Shown: piece by piece, positions 36,657-45,905 of the stretch
How positions within the stretch are numbered: position 1 is the stretch's first letter
How the letters are laid out: every line of letters begins with the position of its first letter
Origin: Sphingomonas oligoaromativorans
Lineage (GTDB): Bacteria; Pseudomonadota; Alphaproteobacteria; Sphingomonadales; Sphingomonadaceae
Direction of reading: 5' to 3'
DNA: 64,000 nucleotides
Assembly (NCBI RefSeq): GCF_011762195.1
Contig: NZ_JAASQK010000001.1
Coordinates: forward strand, 434,001 to 498,000
Position numbers and translations under genes: made by a program
The notes under the pieces: model-generated
What the model was told of the DNA's origin: nothing
The model's database searches: none
What the model saw: only the letters and a program-made list of their open reading frames with translations

Positions 36657-38738
36657 TTGAACGTGGTTGCTGCTCGGATTGCGCCTTTTGCCGCCTCCCA
36701 TTTCATTGCCGTCAGCCCCAGGAAATTCCTGTTTTCCCTGAGCAGCTTCATTGCGGCGTCGCTGACATTATTGATCGCCTTCACGGCCAGCCTTCCGCGC
36801 CCCTGGTGGGCGTTGCTGACGGTCTATGTCACGGCCCAGCCGATGTCGGGCGCCTTTCGGCCCAAGGCCCTCTACCGGATCGCGGGGATCGTGACGGGCG
36901 CCGCGGTGACGATCGCGATCGTTCCCAATATGCAGAACTCGCCGATCCTGCTGGTGTTCTGCATGGCGATCTGGACCGGGTTCTGCATCTATCTCGCCGT
37001 GCTGGACCGGACGCCGCGTGCCTTCCTGTTCCAGATGGCGGCGTTCAGTTCGGCGGTCATCAGCTTTCCCTATCTGGACGATCCCGCCAACATCTTCACG
37101 ACCACGGTCTCGCGGGTCGAGGAGATGACGGTCGCCATCCTGAGCGTGACGATCGTCCATATGCTGCTGCAACCGTGGAGCGTGCGGCCGATCATCCGCG
37201 AACGCGCCCGGTCCTTCCTGAACGACGCCTCGCGCTGGACGGCCGAGGCGCTGGGAACGCATCATACCGCGCTCGAATATCAGCATCGCCGCAGGCTCGC
37301 GTCGGACGTCGTCGAGCTGGGCATGATCGCGATCAACCTGCCGTTCGATCAGCGCTATGCGCTGGCGACGCGTCGCACCGTCCTGCAATTGCAGGCGGCG
37401 CTCGCCGATGTGCTGCCGGTGGCGTCGGGCTCGGCCAACCGGCTCGACAATCTCCGTTCGCTCGATGCCGTCGATGCGGAACTGGCCGCTCTCGTCGACG
37501 CGCTGATCGACTGGCTGAACGGCCCGATCGACACCTCCGACGAGATCGACGCCGAACTGATCGCGCGGTGCCGCACATTGGAGGAGGAGCGTGCGCGCCG
37601 GGGCGATTGGGTTTCCCTTCTGGCCGCCAACCTTTGCGACCGCATCGCCACCTGCATGGAGACTTTCCACGCCGCCCGCGTGCTCGTCCGGCGCCTCGAT
37701 CGGACTGACGCCGACGTCGAGGCCGAGCAGGCGACCGGCCTGGAGGAGCGTGACCCCTCGCACTTTCCGCTGGCCCGCGATCATGGCCTCGCCGCCCTGG
37801 CGGGGGCGGCCACGGCGACCGCGCTCATGCTCTATTGCGCCTTCTGGATATTGCTGGCCTGGCCGAACGGATCGGCGACGGCGGCCTTCGCCGCGCTCAT
37901 CACCTGCTCCTTCGCCGCGCAGGACGATCCGGCGCCGGTCATCGGCCGCTATCTGTGGGCGACCCTCAAGACCTTTCCGTTGGCGGCGCTCTATCTCTTC
38001 GTCATCCTGCCTCGGGTGGACGGGGCCATCATGCTGATCGTGACGCTCGCGCCCGCATTGCTCTGGATGGGCTATATCCAGGCCGATCCCGCCCGTTCGG
38101 CCCGCGCCCTGCCGATGTTCTCCTGCTTCATCGTCGCGATGGGGTTTCTCGATCGCTTCCAGGCCGATTTCGCGACCTTCCTCAACACCGGGCTGGCACA
38201 GGTCGGCGGGATCGTGACGACTCTGGCCGTCACCCGGCTGTTCCGATCGGCGAACGTCCGCTGGACGGCGCATCGCATCATTCGGAACAACTGGATCGAC
38301 TTGCAGGGCCTCGCCGACGCCCGCGCCCCGCTCGCGCCGGAGATATGGACGGCGCGCGCGCTCGACCGGCTGGGCCAGATCGCGGCCCGCATGGCCGACG
38401 CCGATCCGGGTGACGCCCTCCATGCCGCCGACGGCCTCAGCGATCTCAGGATCGGCCGGAACCTCATCCAGATCAGGCGAGGCAGCGAGAATGCGCGCGC
38501 TTCGGCGCAGAGCGCCGTGCAGTCGGTGTTCGACGAAGTGGCGCACCTGTTCCGCAAGCGGCTGCGGGCGGGCGAGCCGGTTCCCGCCGAGACGGCCCTG
38601 CTCACCGCCATCGATCAGGCCATCATGCAGGGCACGAAACGGCGCTCGGGCCTTCAATCCCGTGCCTTGCTCGCGCTGGTGGGTATGCGCTGCAACCTGT
38701 TCCCGCAGGCTGCTCCCTATGCGGCGCCGGCCGCATGA
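36657..38738 (+). CDS. FUSC-family inner-membrane efflux protein (AaeB-like)
   Basis: 693 residues in two membrane halves. The first block covers about residues 20-165 (SLTLLIAFTASLPRPWWALLTVYVTAQ with the YVTAQPMSGA family motif, split here at the turn). A long soluble region (residues ~175-365) follows, then the second membrane block (GLAALAGAATATALMLYCAFWILLAWPNG, broken at mid-segment) and a C-terminal helical domain. FUSC proteins export aromatic acids and similar compounds. The frame opens with TTG at 36657; GTG at 36663 is also possible and neither has a strong ribosome-binding site. The stop overlaps the DUF1656 start. Confidence 0.9.
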   Translation: MNVVAARIAPFAASHFIAVSPRKFLFSLSSFIAASLTLLIAFTASLPRPWWALLTVYVTAQPMSGAFRPKALYRIAGIVTGAAVTIAIVPNMQNSPILLVFCMAIWTGFCIYLAVLDRTPRAFLFQMAAFSSAVISFPYLDDPANIFTTTVSRVEEMTVAILSVTIVHMLLQPWSVRPIIRERARSFLNDASRWTAEALGTHHTALEYQHRRRLASDVVELGMIAINLPFDQRYALATRRTVLQLQAALADVLPVASGSANRLDNLRSLDAVDAELAALVDALIDWLNGPIDTSDEIDAELIARCRTLEEERARRGDWVSLLAANLCDRIATCMETFHAARVLVRRLDRTDADVEAEQATGLEERDPSHFPLARDHGLAALAGAATATALMLYCAFWILLAWPNGSATAAFAALITCSFAAQDDPAPVIGRYLWATLKTFPLAALYLFVILPRVDGAIMLIVTLAPALLWMGYIQADPARSARALPMFSCFIVAMGFLDRFQADFATFLNTGLAQVGGIVTTLAVTRLFRSANVRWTAHRIIRNNWIDLQGLADARAPLAPEIWTARALDRLGQIAARMADADPGDALHAADGLSDLRIGRNLIQIRRGSENARASAQSAVQSVFDEVAHLFRKRLRAGEPVPAETALLTAIDQAIMQGTKRRSGLQSRALLALVGMRCNLFPQAAPYAAPAA

Positions 38739-38959
38739 TCGAGGAAGTGCGCATCTTCGGCATCTATATGCCGTCGCCGCTGCTCTGGGCGGTGCTGGCG
38801 GCCGTCCTCACCTTCATGATCCGGCCGTTGCTGGTGCGGATACCGCTGCATCGCGTCCTGTGGCACCCGGCTTTGCTTGATCTCGCGCTTTTCCTGCTGT
38901 TCTGGTGGGGGCTCGGCCTCCTCGCGGACGGCTGTCTCCCGCATGGGCTGATCTCCTGA
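38735..38959 (+). CDS. DUF1656 small membrane protein
   Basis: 74 residues with two membrane helices (LLWAVLAAVLTFMIRPLL and LLDLALFLLFWWGLGLL), matching DUF1656 (AaeX-like), which almost always accompanies FUSC and HlyD genes in efflux operons. The ATG overlaps the FUSC stop by 4 nt, and the next gene starts on the following base. Role unknown; probably an accessory subunit of the pump. Confidence 0.9.
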   Translation: MIEEVRIFGIYMPSPLLWAVLAAVLTFMIRPLLVRIPLHRVLWHPALLDLALFLLFWWGLGLLADGCLPHGLIS

Positions 38960-39859
38960 ATGCTTCGACTGCATAATCTCATTCGGACCGTCTTCACGCT
39001 CGCGTTGATCGCGGTGATCCTGGCCGTCGTCTACGCCCTGTGGATACGCTATCAGGTCGAGCCGATCACCCGCGACGGCAAGGTGCGCGCCGACGTCGTG
39101 CCCGTGGCCGCCGACGTCAACGGGCTGGTCACCGACGTGCTCGTCCATGACAACCAGGTCGTCCGCAAGGGGCAGGTGATGCTCATCATCGACCAGCCCC
39201 GCTACAAGCTCGCGCTGGAGCAGGCGCGCGCGAACATCATGAACCTCAAGGCCGCGCTGGCCGAAGCGGAACGGGAAGACCGCCGCAACCGCTCGATGCC
39301 GGACGTCGTCGCGCAGGAGGTGACGGAGCAGGGCAGCGCGAAGGTCGAGCAGCTCAGGGCGTCGATCGCGCAGGCGATCGCGGCCCGCGATCTGGCGCAG
39401 CTCAATCTCGACCGCACCGTCATCCGCGCACCCGTGGACGGCACCGTGACCAATATGGATCTGCAACCGGGCCTGTATCTGACCGCGGGCAAGGCGGCGT
39501 TCGCGCTCGTCTACGATCGCTCCCTCCGGGTCGAGGGCTATTTCGAGGAGACGAAGCTCCCCGCCGTTCATGTCGGCGATCCGGCCAGCATCTATCTGAT
39601 GGGCGTCGCCAACGAGATACGCGGCCATGTCGAGAGCATCGCCGGCGGCGTCGAGGATCGGGAGCGGACGGGCGGGGTGGCGCAGCTCGCCAACGTCAAT
39701 CCGTCCTTCACCTGGGTCCGGCTTGCGCAGCGCGTGCCGGTCCGCATCCTGATCGATCATGTGCCGCCGGGCGTCCAGCTCGTTCCGGGGCAGACGGCCA
39801 CCGTCGAGATCCACAGCAAGCCGGGCGACGTGACGATCCAGCGGAGCCTGCCATGGTGA
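38960..39859 (+). CDS. HlyD/AaeA-type periplasmic adaptor
   Basis: 299 residues. One N-terminal membrane anchor (TVFTLALIAVILAVVYALWI), then the barrel-sandwich hybrid: VVPVAADVNGLVTDVLVHDNQ with the second half ADGTVT-like PVDGTVTNMDLQPG. A short coiled-coil hairpin lies between (LEQARANIMNLKAALAEAER). It connects the FUSC inner-membrane pump to the outer-membrane channel. Directly abuts the DUF1656 stop and overlaps the next gene by 7 nt. Confidence 0.94.
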   Translation: MLRLHNLIRTVFTLALIAVILAVVYALWIRYQVEPITRDGKVRADVVPVAADVNGLVTDVLVHDNQVVRKGQVMLIIDQPRYKLALEQARANIMNLKAALAEAEREDRRNRSMPDVVAQEVTEQGSAKVEQLRASIAQAIAARDLAQLNLDRTVIRAPVDGTVTNMDLQPGLYLTAGKAAFALVYDRSLRVEGYFEETKLPAVHVGDPASIYLMGVANEIRGHVESIAGGVEDRERTGGVAQLANVNPSFTWVRLAQRVPVRILIDHVPPGVQLVPGQTATVEIHSKPGDVTIQRSLPW

Positions 39860-41286
39860 TGCGCCGGCTCGCCATCCTCCTCGCGACCACGGGGCTGGCC
39901 GGCTGCGCGGCGGTCGGCCCGAATTACAGGGTGCCGGAAAAGGCCGTCGTCAATGCGCCCGCCGCGCAGGGGGCATTCCTGTCCGGCGGCCCGGAGACGA
40001 GCGGCGAGGCGCTGCCGGATCAATGGTGGAAGCTGTTCGACGATCCCCGCCTCGACCAGTTGGTGAGCGAGGCGCTCGCCAGCAATACGGACCTGCGGGT
40101 CGCCGAGGCCAATCTCGAACGCAGCGCCGCCCTCCTTGCCGAGACCCGCACGGGGCGCGAGGTTGGCGGCACCGCCGATGCCGAGACCAGCTATGTCCAG
40201 CAATCGGCCGAAGCGGTGATGCAGCATGTGCAGCCGCCGGAGAGGCCGATCTACAATCTGGGCCTTTCGGTCAGCTACGACCTCGATCTGTTCGGGGGCA
40301 TCCGTCGCGGCATCGAAGCGGCCTCCGCCGATCATGAAGCGATCGCCGCCGCGCGCGATCTGGCCCGCGTCAACGTCGCCGCGGAGACGGCCCGCGCCTA
40401 TGCCGACATCTGCAACAGCGGCCACCAGCTCGATGTGCTACGCCAGTTGATCGGCGTGCAGGAGCAGAGCCTTGCTCTCACCCGCACCCTGATCGCGCAT
40501 GGCCGCTCGCCGCAGTTCGAACAGGATCGGCAGCAGGCCAGCATCGAGGCGAACCGGGCGCAGATCGCGCCCTTGACGGCGCGCCAGCAGAACGCGGCCT
40601 TCCGCCTCACCACCCTTCTGGGCAAGCCGCCGGCCGAATATGATCGCGGCCTGCTCGCCTGCCATGATCCGCTCAAGCTCCGCGCTCCGCTCCCGACGGG
40701 AGACGGTCAGGCGCTGCTGAAGCGCCGGCCGGACGTTCGCGCGTCGGAGCGTCGCCTCGCGGCTTCTACGGCGCGGATCGGCGTCGCGACGGCGGCGCTC
40801 TATCCCGATATCAAGCTGGGCGCGTCGCTTGGTTCGACGGGCGCGGGGGCCGATTTCCTGTCGCCGCTCACCAACCGGTTCGGGCTCGGCCCGATGATTA
40901 GCTGGAATCTGCACCGCAGCGCCGTCCGCGACCGGATCGCGGCGGCGGAAGCGCAGAGCCGTGCCAATCTGGCGTCCTTCGACGGCACCGTTCTCAAGGC
41001 GCTGCGCGAGACCGAAAGCGCGCTTAACACCTACGCGGCTGCGCTGGATCGCCTGCAACGGCTGGAAACCGCTCGGCAGGAAGCGGCTCGGGTGGCGGAC
41101 AAGACCCACACACTCTGGCGCGGCGGAAAGATCGGGGGCCTCGTCGCCTTCGATGCCCAGCGTTCGGAAGTGGCGGCCGCGCAGGCCGTGGCGGCCGCGC
41201 AGGCGGAGATCAACAGCGATCAGATCACGCTGTTCCTGGCGCTCGGCGGCGGTTGGCAGAAGCCGGAGGCCGTGAGCAGCCGCTAG
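39853..41286 (+). CDS. NodT-family outer-membrane efflux lipoprotein
   Basis: 477 residues. Lipoprotein signal with lipobox LAGC (Cys18 as the lipidated residue), followed by AAVGPNYRVPE, typical of RND/FUSC outer-membrane factors. Two TolC-type repeats are seen: PDQWWKLFDDPRLDQLVSEALASN, and the later RRPDVRASERRLAASTARIGVATAALYP (each interrupted here only by the loop). It forms the exit duct for the pump. Two ATGs (39853, 39859) are possible. Last gene of the four-gene efflux operon; the opposite-strand gene after it overlaps by 4 nt at the stop. Confidence 0.94.
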   Translation: MVMRRLAILLATTGLAGCAAVGPNYRVPEKAVVNAPAAQGAFLSGGPETSGEALPDQWWKLFDDPRLDQLVSEALASNTDLRVAEANLERSAALLAETRTGREVGGTADAETSYVQQSAEAVMQHVQPPERPIYNLGLSVSYDLDLFGGIRRGIEAASADHEAIAAARDLARVNVAAETARAYADICNSGHQLDVLRQLIGVQEQSLALTRTLIAHGRSPQFEQDRQQASIEANRAQIAPLTARQQNAAFRLTTLLGKPPAEYDRGLLACHDPLKLRAPLPTGDGQALLKRRPDVRASERRLAASTARIGVATAALYPDIKLGASLGSTGAGADFLSPLTNRFGLGPMISWNLHRSAVRDRIAAAEAQSRANLASFDGTVLKALRETESALNTYAAALDRLQRLETARQEAARVADKTHTLWRGGKIGGLVAFDAQRSEVAAAQAVAAAQAEINSDQITLFLALGGGWQKPEAVSSR

Positions 41287-41741
41287 GCGTCGTTGGACGA
41301 AGGACTGTCCCGTTGTTGATCCAGAGCCTTTCTGCTGCTGATATGACGATCGCGCAGCCCGGCGAGCTGGTCGCGGAAGCGCTCATCCCGGACGCGCGGG
41401 ATCAGCCTGTGGAGCAGAGCCACGATCCTATCCAGACTGTCATGAAGCGCGCGCCACGGCTCGGCCGGCTCGCGCATGTCGGGCAGGGGGCCATCCGGGG
41501 CCGGGCTTGTTTCCCCCAGCCGCTGGAGCGCATCCGCCAATACGGCGCATCCATGCTCCGCGTCCGTTCGGATCGACCGGGCGTTGCTGGTCGCAAGGGC
41601 GCCCGCCTGCCTCGCCAGCGCCTGCTCGGCCGCGATCAGGGGCCGGATGGCGCCGACCAGCTCGTCACGCCCCGCATAGCCCATATAGACGTCGTCGCCC
41701 TGCGTCGCGAAGCAGACCGGCGAGGAAAGTTCCGGCTCCAT
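41283..41741 (-). CDS. Hypothetical protein, possibly DUF6306-like
   Basis: 152 residues, cytoplasmic and helical. The N-terminal CFATQGDDVYMGYAGRDELVGAI followed by LIAAEQALARQAGALA recalls small ferritin-like or DUF6306 proteins, which start with a similar YxGYxxRDEL motif; I cannot confirm the assignment. The rest is a four-helix-like pattern with many Arg/Asp. ATG at 41739-41741 with GGAGGGA-like bases just upstream. It sits between the efflux operon, which it converges on, and the MarR gene, from which it diverges. Confidence 0.65.
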   Translation of the reverse strand: MEPELSSPVCFATQGDDVYMGYAGRDELVGAIRPLIAAEQALARQAGALATSNARSIRTDAEHGCAVLADALQRLGETSPAPDGPLPDMREPAEPWRALHDSLDRIVALLHRLIPRVRDERFRDQLAGLRDRHISSRKALDQQRDSPSSNDA

Positions 41742-41851
41742 GCGTTCCTCCCTCTCTTCTGGTGCGCGGAGCTGATCCTAGCGCGAGACCGGGTGAGGCG
41801 ACAGCGCTTCCCGAGGTGGAAGGATCGGCGAGGGCCGCCTAAGGAGAGGCC

Positions 41852-42247
41852 ATGAACGATCTGAGTGACGAGCATTATGAGGCGCTGGCGAGCATCCGCC
41901 ACCAGCTTCGCCGCTTCCTGCATTTCAGCGAGAAGGCGGCGGTGGGCTCCGGCATCACGCCGCAGCAGCATCAGGCCTTGCTGGCGATCCGGGCGTCGGG
42001 CGGAGCCATGCTGGTGGGTCAGCTTGCCGAGCATCTCCTGCTCAAGCCCAACAGCACGAGCGAGCATGTCGATCGTCTCGTCCGGCTCGGGCTGGTGCGG
42101 CGGCGGGACGGGATCGAGGATCGACGCCGCGTCGCGATCGAACTGACACCGGAGGGAAAGGCGCTGCTGGCCTCGCTGGCGCGCGTCCATCGGGAGGAGC
42201 TGCGCCGGATACGCCCTTTGCTCACCCAGTTGATCGAGCAGCTCTGA
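41852..42247 (+). CDS. MarR-family transcriptional regulator
   Basis: 131 residues. Winged helix: ITPQQHQALLAIRASGG, then VGQLAEHLLLKPNSTSEHVDRLVRLGLVRR (helix-turn-helix and recognition helix), and the wing RRDGIEDRRRVAIELTPEGKALL. MarR proteins commonly repress nearby efflux genes and release DNA on binding phenolics. The FUSC efflux operon next door is a plausible target, but I saw no shared operator. AAGGAGAG lies 4 nt before the ATG, a strong ribosome-binding site. Confidence 0.92.
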   Translation: MNDLSDEHYEALASIRHQLRRFLHFSEKAAVGSGITPQQHQALLAIRASGGAMLVGQLAEHLLLKPNSTSEHVDRLVRLGLVRRRDGIEDRRRVAIELTPEGKALLASLARVHREELRRIRPLLTQLIEQL

Positions 42248-42256
42248 TCCCGCCGG

Positions 42257-42544
42257 TCACCAATGGCCCGGCGGCGCCGGATGATGAATTTGGTGCCGCG
42301 CCCGCCAGTCGCTGCCTTCGCCGATGAGCGCGACGGCGGCGAAGGCCATAAACAGAAGGACCGTCTGCACGAAGTGGTCCCGCCTCGTTTCCGGTATGGC
42401 GAGGAGGAGGGCGATCAGCAGCCAGGGGCCAAGCTCCGGCCGGCGCATCAGCTTGAAGAGGTTCCAGACGCCGAACGTCGCGAGCGCCGCCACGATCAGG
42501 CCGCCGATCACCTCGATCACGCCATTGAGGAGAAGCGCGAGCAT
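42257..42544 (-). CDS. Small two-helix membrane protein, unknown
   Basis: 95 residues. Two hydrophobic helices (VIEVIGGLIVAALATFGVWNLF and FVQTVLLFMAFAAVALIG, with a third shorter one PWLLIALLLAIP between) and a His/Pro-rich tail (HQIHHPAPPGHW) that could bind metal. Family not recognised. It lies 79 nt downstream of the ClC gene on the same strand, so it may be cotranscribed with it. Confidence 0.6.
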   Translation of the reverse strand: MLALLLNGVIEVIGGLIVAALATFGVWNLFKLMRRPELGPWLLIALLLAIPETRRDHFVQTVLLFMAFAAVALIGEGSDWRARHQIHHPAPPGHW

Positions 42545-42623
42545 CCTCTATCCCGATGCCGGCCCGGAGCCGGCATCATCTTCCCCTCAAATATATCGCA
42601 AGACGATCTAAATTCCCATCCCC

Positions 42624-44393
42624 TCATTCGGGAATGGGGGTGAAGCGGGTGCGATCGGTTTCGGCGCGGCGATGCTCGCTGCGGGCCTTGAGGAGATCCT
42701 GGCGCGACAGGATGCCGACCACCCGACGAGTCTTCGGATCGATGATCGGAACGCGGCCTACGCCGGTTTCGATAATCATGTCGGCGATCTTGCTGCACGG
42801 CGTCTCCGGGGTGGCCGCGGGCTGCGACGTGTCGGAAACGGAACCGGCGAGGGTGGCCGCGCCTTCCGCACCCTCGACCTGCCAGCGTAGCGCGTCGGTG
42901 CGCGAGACGAGGCCGAGCAGGCGCCCTTCGCCGTCCACAACCGGGTAGCTGCGGTGCCGGGCCTGATTGGCGAAGAAAGTAACCGCGTTCGCGATCGTCA
43001 TGTCGCCGCGGAGCGTCTCCGGGTCCGGCGTCATCAGATGCTCGGCCTGAAGGAATTCGAGCGGATCGACGACATATTCCTGGAGGATATGGCGGCCACG
43101 GCGCGCGATCTTCTCGGTCAGGATCGACCGGCGCATCAGCAGCACGCTGACGGCATAGGCCGCCCCGGCCGCGGCGATCGTCGAGGGCAGGCTGGAGAAA
43201 TGGCCGGTCAGTTCGGCCGCGAACAGCGCGCCCGTCATCGGCGCGCGCATCGCCCCGCTCATGATTCCGGCCATGCCGATCATCGCCCAGAAGCCGATGT
43301 CGCCCGGAACGAACTGGCCGAGCAGGCATCCGGTGGCGCCGCCGAGGATCAGCAGCGGGGCGAGAATGCCGCCCGACGTGCCCGAACCCAGCGAGACCAG
43401 CCAGACGATCGCCTTCACGAACAGCAAGGCGAGAATGACGCGGATCGGCAGGCTGCCATCGAGCAGCGCCTGGATACTGGCATAGCCGGAGCCCAGCACA
43501 TGCCGGTCCACGAAACCGCCGATGCCGACCACCACCGCGCCGAGGGCGGGCCACCACATCCAGTGGATGGGCAGGCGGTGGAAGCCATCTTCCACCCGAT
43601 AGAGCGCGGTGGAGAGGAGAGTGGCCTCAAGCCCGACGACGACACCGATCACGGCGGCGGCGGCAAGCACCCAGAGGCCGGCCGGCTGAACGGCCGCGGT
43701 CGGGAACATCGGGCCGGACCCGAGCAGAAGCGGGCGGCACGCGAAAGACACGAGCACCGCCACGAGCACCGGCACGAAGCTGCGCGGCTTCCATTCGAAC
43801 AGCAGCACTTCGATGGCGAGCAGGATCGCGGCGAGCGGCGTGCCGAAGATCGCGGTCATGCCGGCGGCCGCACCGGCGACGAGCAGCGTCTTGCGCTCGG
43901 CGGCGCTCAGGCGAAAGCATTGGGCGAAGAGCGAGCCGATCGCCCCGCCGGTCATGATGATCGGCCCTTCGGCGCCGAAGGGGCCGCCGCTGCCGATCGA
44001 CACGGCCGCCGAAAGCGGCTTCAGCAAGGCCACCTTCAGGGACAGGCGGCTTTCCCCGAACAGGATCGTCTCGATCGCTTCGGGAATGCCGTGCCCGCGG
44101 ATCTTGTCCGATCCGTAACGGGCCATCAGGCCGATGATGATGCTGCCGACAAGCGGGATCACCAGCACCGCGGCGCCGACCGGGCTGTCGGTGATGAGCG
44201 CCGGCGCATCGGACAGTCGGCCGAACCAGAAGATATTGGTCGCGAACGCGATCAGCTTGATGAGCACCCATGCGCCGACCCCGCCACCGATCCCGACGAC
44301 GACCGCCATCGCCGCCAGCAGCAACATGCGGGCGTCGACGCTATGGTCCGCCAGCGGGCGTTGTTCGATGTCGGAATTGCGATGCGCGATCAT
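42624..44393 (-). CDS. ClC-family anion transporter with C-terminal CBS domains
   Basis: 589 residues. About 11 membrane helices in the first ~430 residues, then a CBS pair (LMTPDPETLRGDMTIANAVTFF and RSYPVVDGEGRLLGLVSRTD; then GRVPIIDPKTRRVVGILSRQD). The ion-path motifs are GHGIPEA (instead of the usual GSGIP), GGPFGAEGPI with the gating Glu kept, and GTSGGILAPLL. The His in the first motif may change anion selectivity. CBS domains usually sense adenine nucleotides or ionic strength. Single gene or paired with the small membrane protein downstream. Confidence 0.94.
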   Translation of the reverse strand: MIAHRNSDIEQRPLADHSVDARMLLLAAMAVVVGIGGGVGAWVLIKLIAFATNIFWFGRLSDAPALITDSPVGAAVLVIPLVGSIIIGLMARYGSDKIRGHGIPEAIETILFGESRLSLKVALLKPLSAAVSIGSGGPFGAEGPIIMTGGAIGSLFAQCFRLSAAERKTLLVAGAAAGMTAIFGTPLAAILLAIEVLLFEWKPRSFVPVLVAVLVSFACRPLLLGSGPMFPTAAVQPAGLWVLAAAAVIGVVVGLEATLLSTALYRVEDGFHRLPIHWMWWPALGAVVVGIGGFVDRHVLGSGYASIQALLDGSLPIRVILALLFVKAIVWLVSLGSGTSGGILAPLLILGGATGCLLGQFVPGDIGFWAMIGMAGIMSGAMRAPMTGALFAAELTGHFSSLPSTIAAAGAAYAVSVLLMRRSILTEKIARRGRHILQEYVVDPLEFLQAEHLMTPDPETLRGDMTIANAVTFFANQARHRSYPVVDGEGRLLGLVSRTDALRWQVEGAEGAATLAGSVSDTSQPAATPETPCSKIADMIIETGVGRVPIIDPKTRRVVGILSRQDLLKARSEHRRAETDRTRFTPIPE

Positions 44394-44508
44394 GATAGCC
44401 TCAAGGGGAAAGTTGCCGCGACCTATATCGCAATGCGATATGCTTCAAGGGCGGGACGATATCTTGTGTCCTGATAATCCATATTGGAACGCTCTGCCCC
44501 GGATGGGT

Positions 44509-45567
44509 TCAGGCGGCCGCATCGAGAGCCGGACGCCCGAGCGCGTCGCGGATATCCGCGGCGAGCGCCTCGACCCGCGCCACGTCGGTATCCCACGCGA
44601 ACATGAAGCGGGCGCCTCCGCCGATGAAGGTGTAGAAGCGCCAGCCCCGTGCCCGCAGCGCCTCCATCGCGTCCGCCGGAAGCTGGAGGAAGACGGCGTT
44701 CGCCTCGACCGGGAAGATCAGCGCGGCGTCGGGCAGGTCCGCGATCCGCTCGGCCAGCAGGTGGGCGCAGGCATTGGCGTGCCGGGCGTTGCGCAGCCAC
44801 GCGCCGGTCTCCAGCAGGCCGACCCACGGCGCGGAGAGGAAGCGCATCTTGGAGGCGAGCTGCCCTGCCTGCTTGCAGCGATAATCGAAGTCCAGCGCCA
44901 GCGCGGTATCGAAGAAGATCACCGCCTCGCCGACGGCCATGCCGTTCTTGGTGCCGCCGAAGCACAGCACGTCCACGCCCGCCCGCCAGGTGATGTCCGC
45001 CGGCGAGCAGCCGAGCGTGGCGCAGGCATGGGCGAAGCGCGCGCCGTCCATGTGCAGCTTCAGCCCCAGTTCGCGACAGGTGGCGGAAAGCGCCCGCAAC
45101 TCCTCGATCGTATAGACCTGGCCCGTCTCGGTCGGCTGGGTGACCGTCACCACCCTCGGCTTGGGGAAGTGGATATCGGAGCGGCTGGTGGCCAGCGTTC
45201 GCACGGCCTCCGGCGTGAGCTTGCCGTCCGGCGTCTGCGCGACGAGCAGCTTGGAACCGTTGGAGAAGAACTCCGGCGCGCCGCACTCGTCCGTCTCGAC
45301 ATGCGCGGAGGAGGAGCAGATCACGCTATGATAGGACTGGCAGAGCGAGGCCAGCGCCAGCGAGTTGGCCGCCGTGCCGTTGAAGGCGAAGAACACCTCG
45401 CACGGCGTCTCGAACAGGCTGCGGAAGGCGTCGGCGGCGCGCTGGGTCCATTGGTCGTCGCCATAAGCGGGCGCGGAGCCGTGGTTGGCGAGCGCCATGG
45501 CATCCCACACCTCCGGGCAGATTCCGGCATAATTGTCGCTGGCGAATTGTTGAACCTGGCTCGTCAT
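44509..45567 (-). CDS. ltaE: Low-specificity L-threonine aldolase family protein
   Basis: 352 residues. PLP enzyme splitting L-threonine/allo-threonine to glycine and acetaldehyde. The PLP Lys is in CFGGTKNGM; the N-terminal FASDNYAGICPEVWDAM, the ring-stacking AHVETDECGAPEF and the LHMDGARFAHA segment (Asp that contacts the pyridine N) fit the family. No GTATA-type operator is seen upstream, so it is probably not part of the hydroxyproline locus next door. Confidence 0.95.
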   Translation of the reverse strand: MTSQVQQFASDNYAGICPEVWDAMALANHGSAPAYGDDQWTQRAADAFRSLFETPCEVFFAFNGTAANSLALASLCQSYHSVICSSSAHVETDECGAPEFFSNGSKLLVAQTPDGKLTPEAVRTLATSRSDIHFPKPRVVTVTQPTETGQVYTIEELRALSATCRELGLKLHMDGARFAHACATLGCSPADITWRAGVDVLCFGGTKNGMAVGEAVIFFDTALALDFDYRCKQAGQLASKMRFLSAPWVGLLETGAWLRNARHANACAHLLAERIADLPDAALIFPVEANAVFLQLPADAMEALRARGWRFYTFIGGGARFMFAWDTDVARVEALAADIRDALGRPALDAAA

Positions 45568-45867
45568 GCACGCCTCACTTGTTCACGGGACATCCCGGAA
45601 TCGTGCGCGACGCGAATGTGTGGCGTTCACCCGTTTGTTGCCGGTTCGGCCACATCCCTCCAGCGAACTGGAAGCGCCACCTTGCTCGGGAGCAGGTTGG
45701 CGTCAGGCGTCGGCCCGACTCTTGATGCTGTAGGCGCGCAGCTAGACCGGCCGGCGGCCGATTTCAAGGGGAGCCCAATCCGTTTGCGCCCGGATCGTTC
45801 GGCGATATCGTCCTGCCGGCGGGTAAAGTCGCATCGGCGGCAAACCGGGCTTGCATCGAGATATAAT
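45568..45867. other. Divergent promoter region with a stem-loop
   Basis: About 300 nt without genes between ltaE and the hydroxyproline locus. On the ltaE side is a stem TGTGGC (45619-45624) / GCCACA (45649-45654) with an inner helix ACCCG/CGGT, which would fold in the ltaE leader RNA. It does not match a riboswitch class I know. The remainder shows nothing definite. Confidence 0.45.
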
Positions 45868-45879
45868 ACCGTATACTAA
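45868..45879 (+). promoter_or_regulatory. Putative GntR operator, site A
   Basis: ACCGTATACTAA, centred on GTATAC, ends 26 nt before the ATG of the DapA-family gene. Matches three other sites in the locus (51645, 55945, 62967). GTATAC-centred palindromes are typical of FCD-type GntR regulators such as ExuR/UxuR. Confidence 0.65.
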
Positions 45880-45905
45880 ATTCGTGAATACGGAGGACCA
45901 GTCTC

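Noticed and set aside
44509-45567. Threonine aldolase as part of the hydroxyproline locus
   Set aside because: It faces away, has no GTATA operator in its leader, and no step in the pathway needs it.
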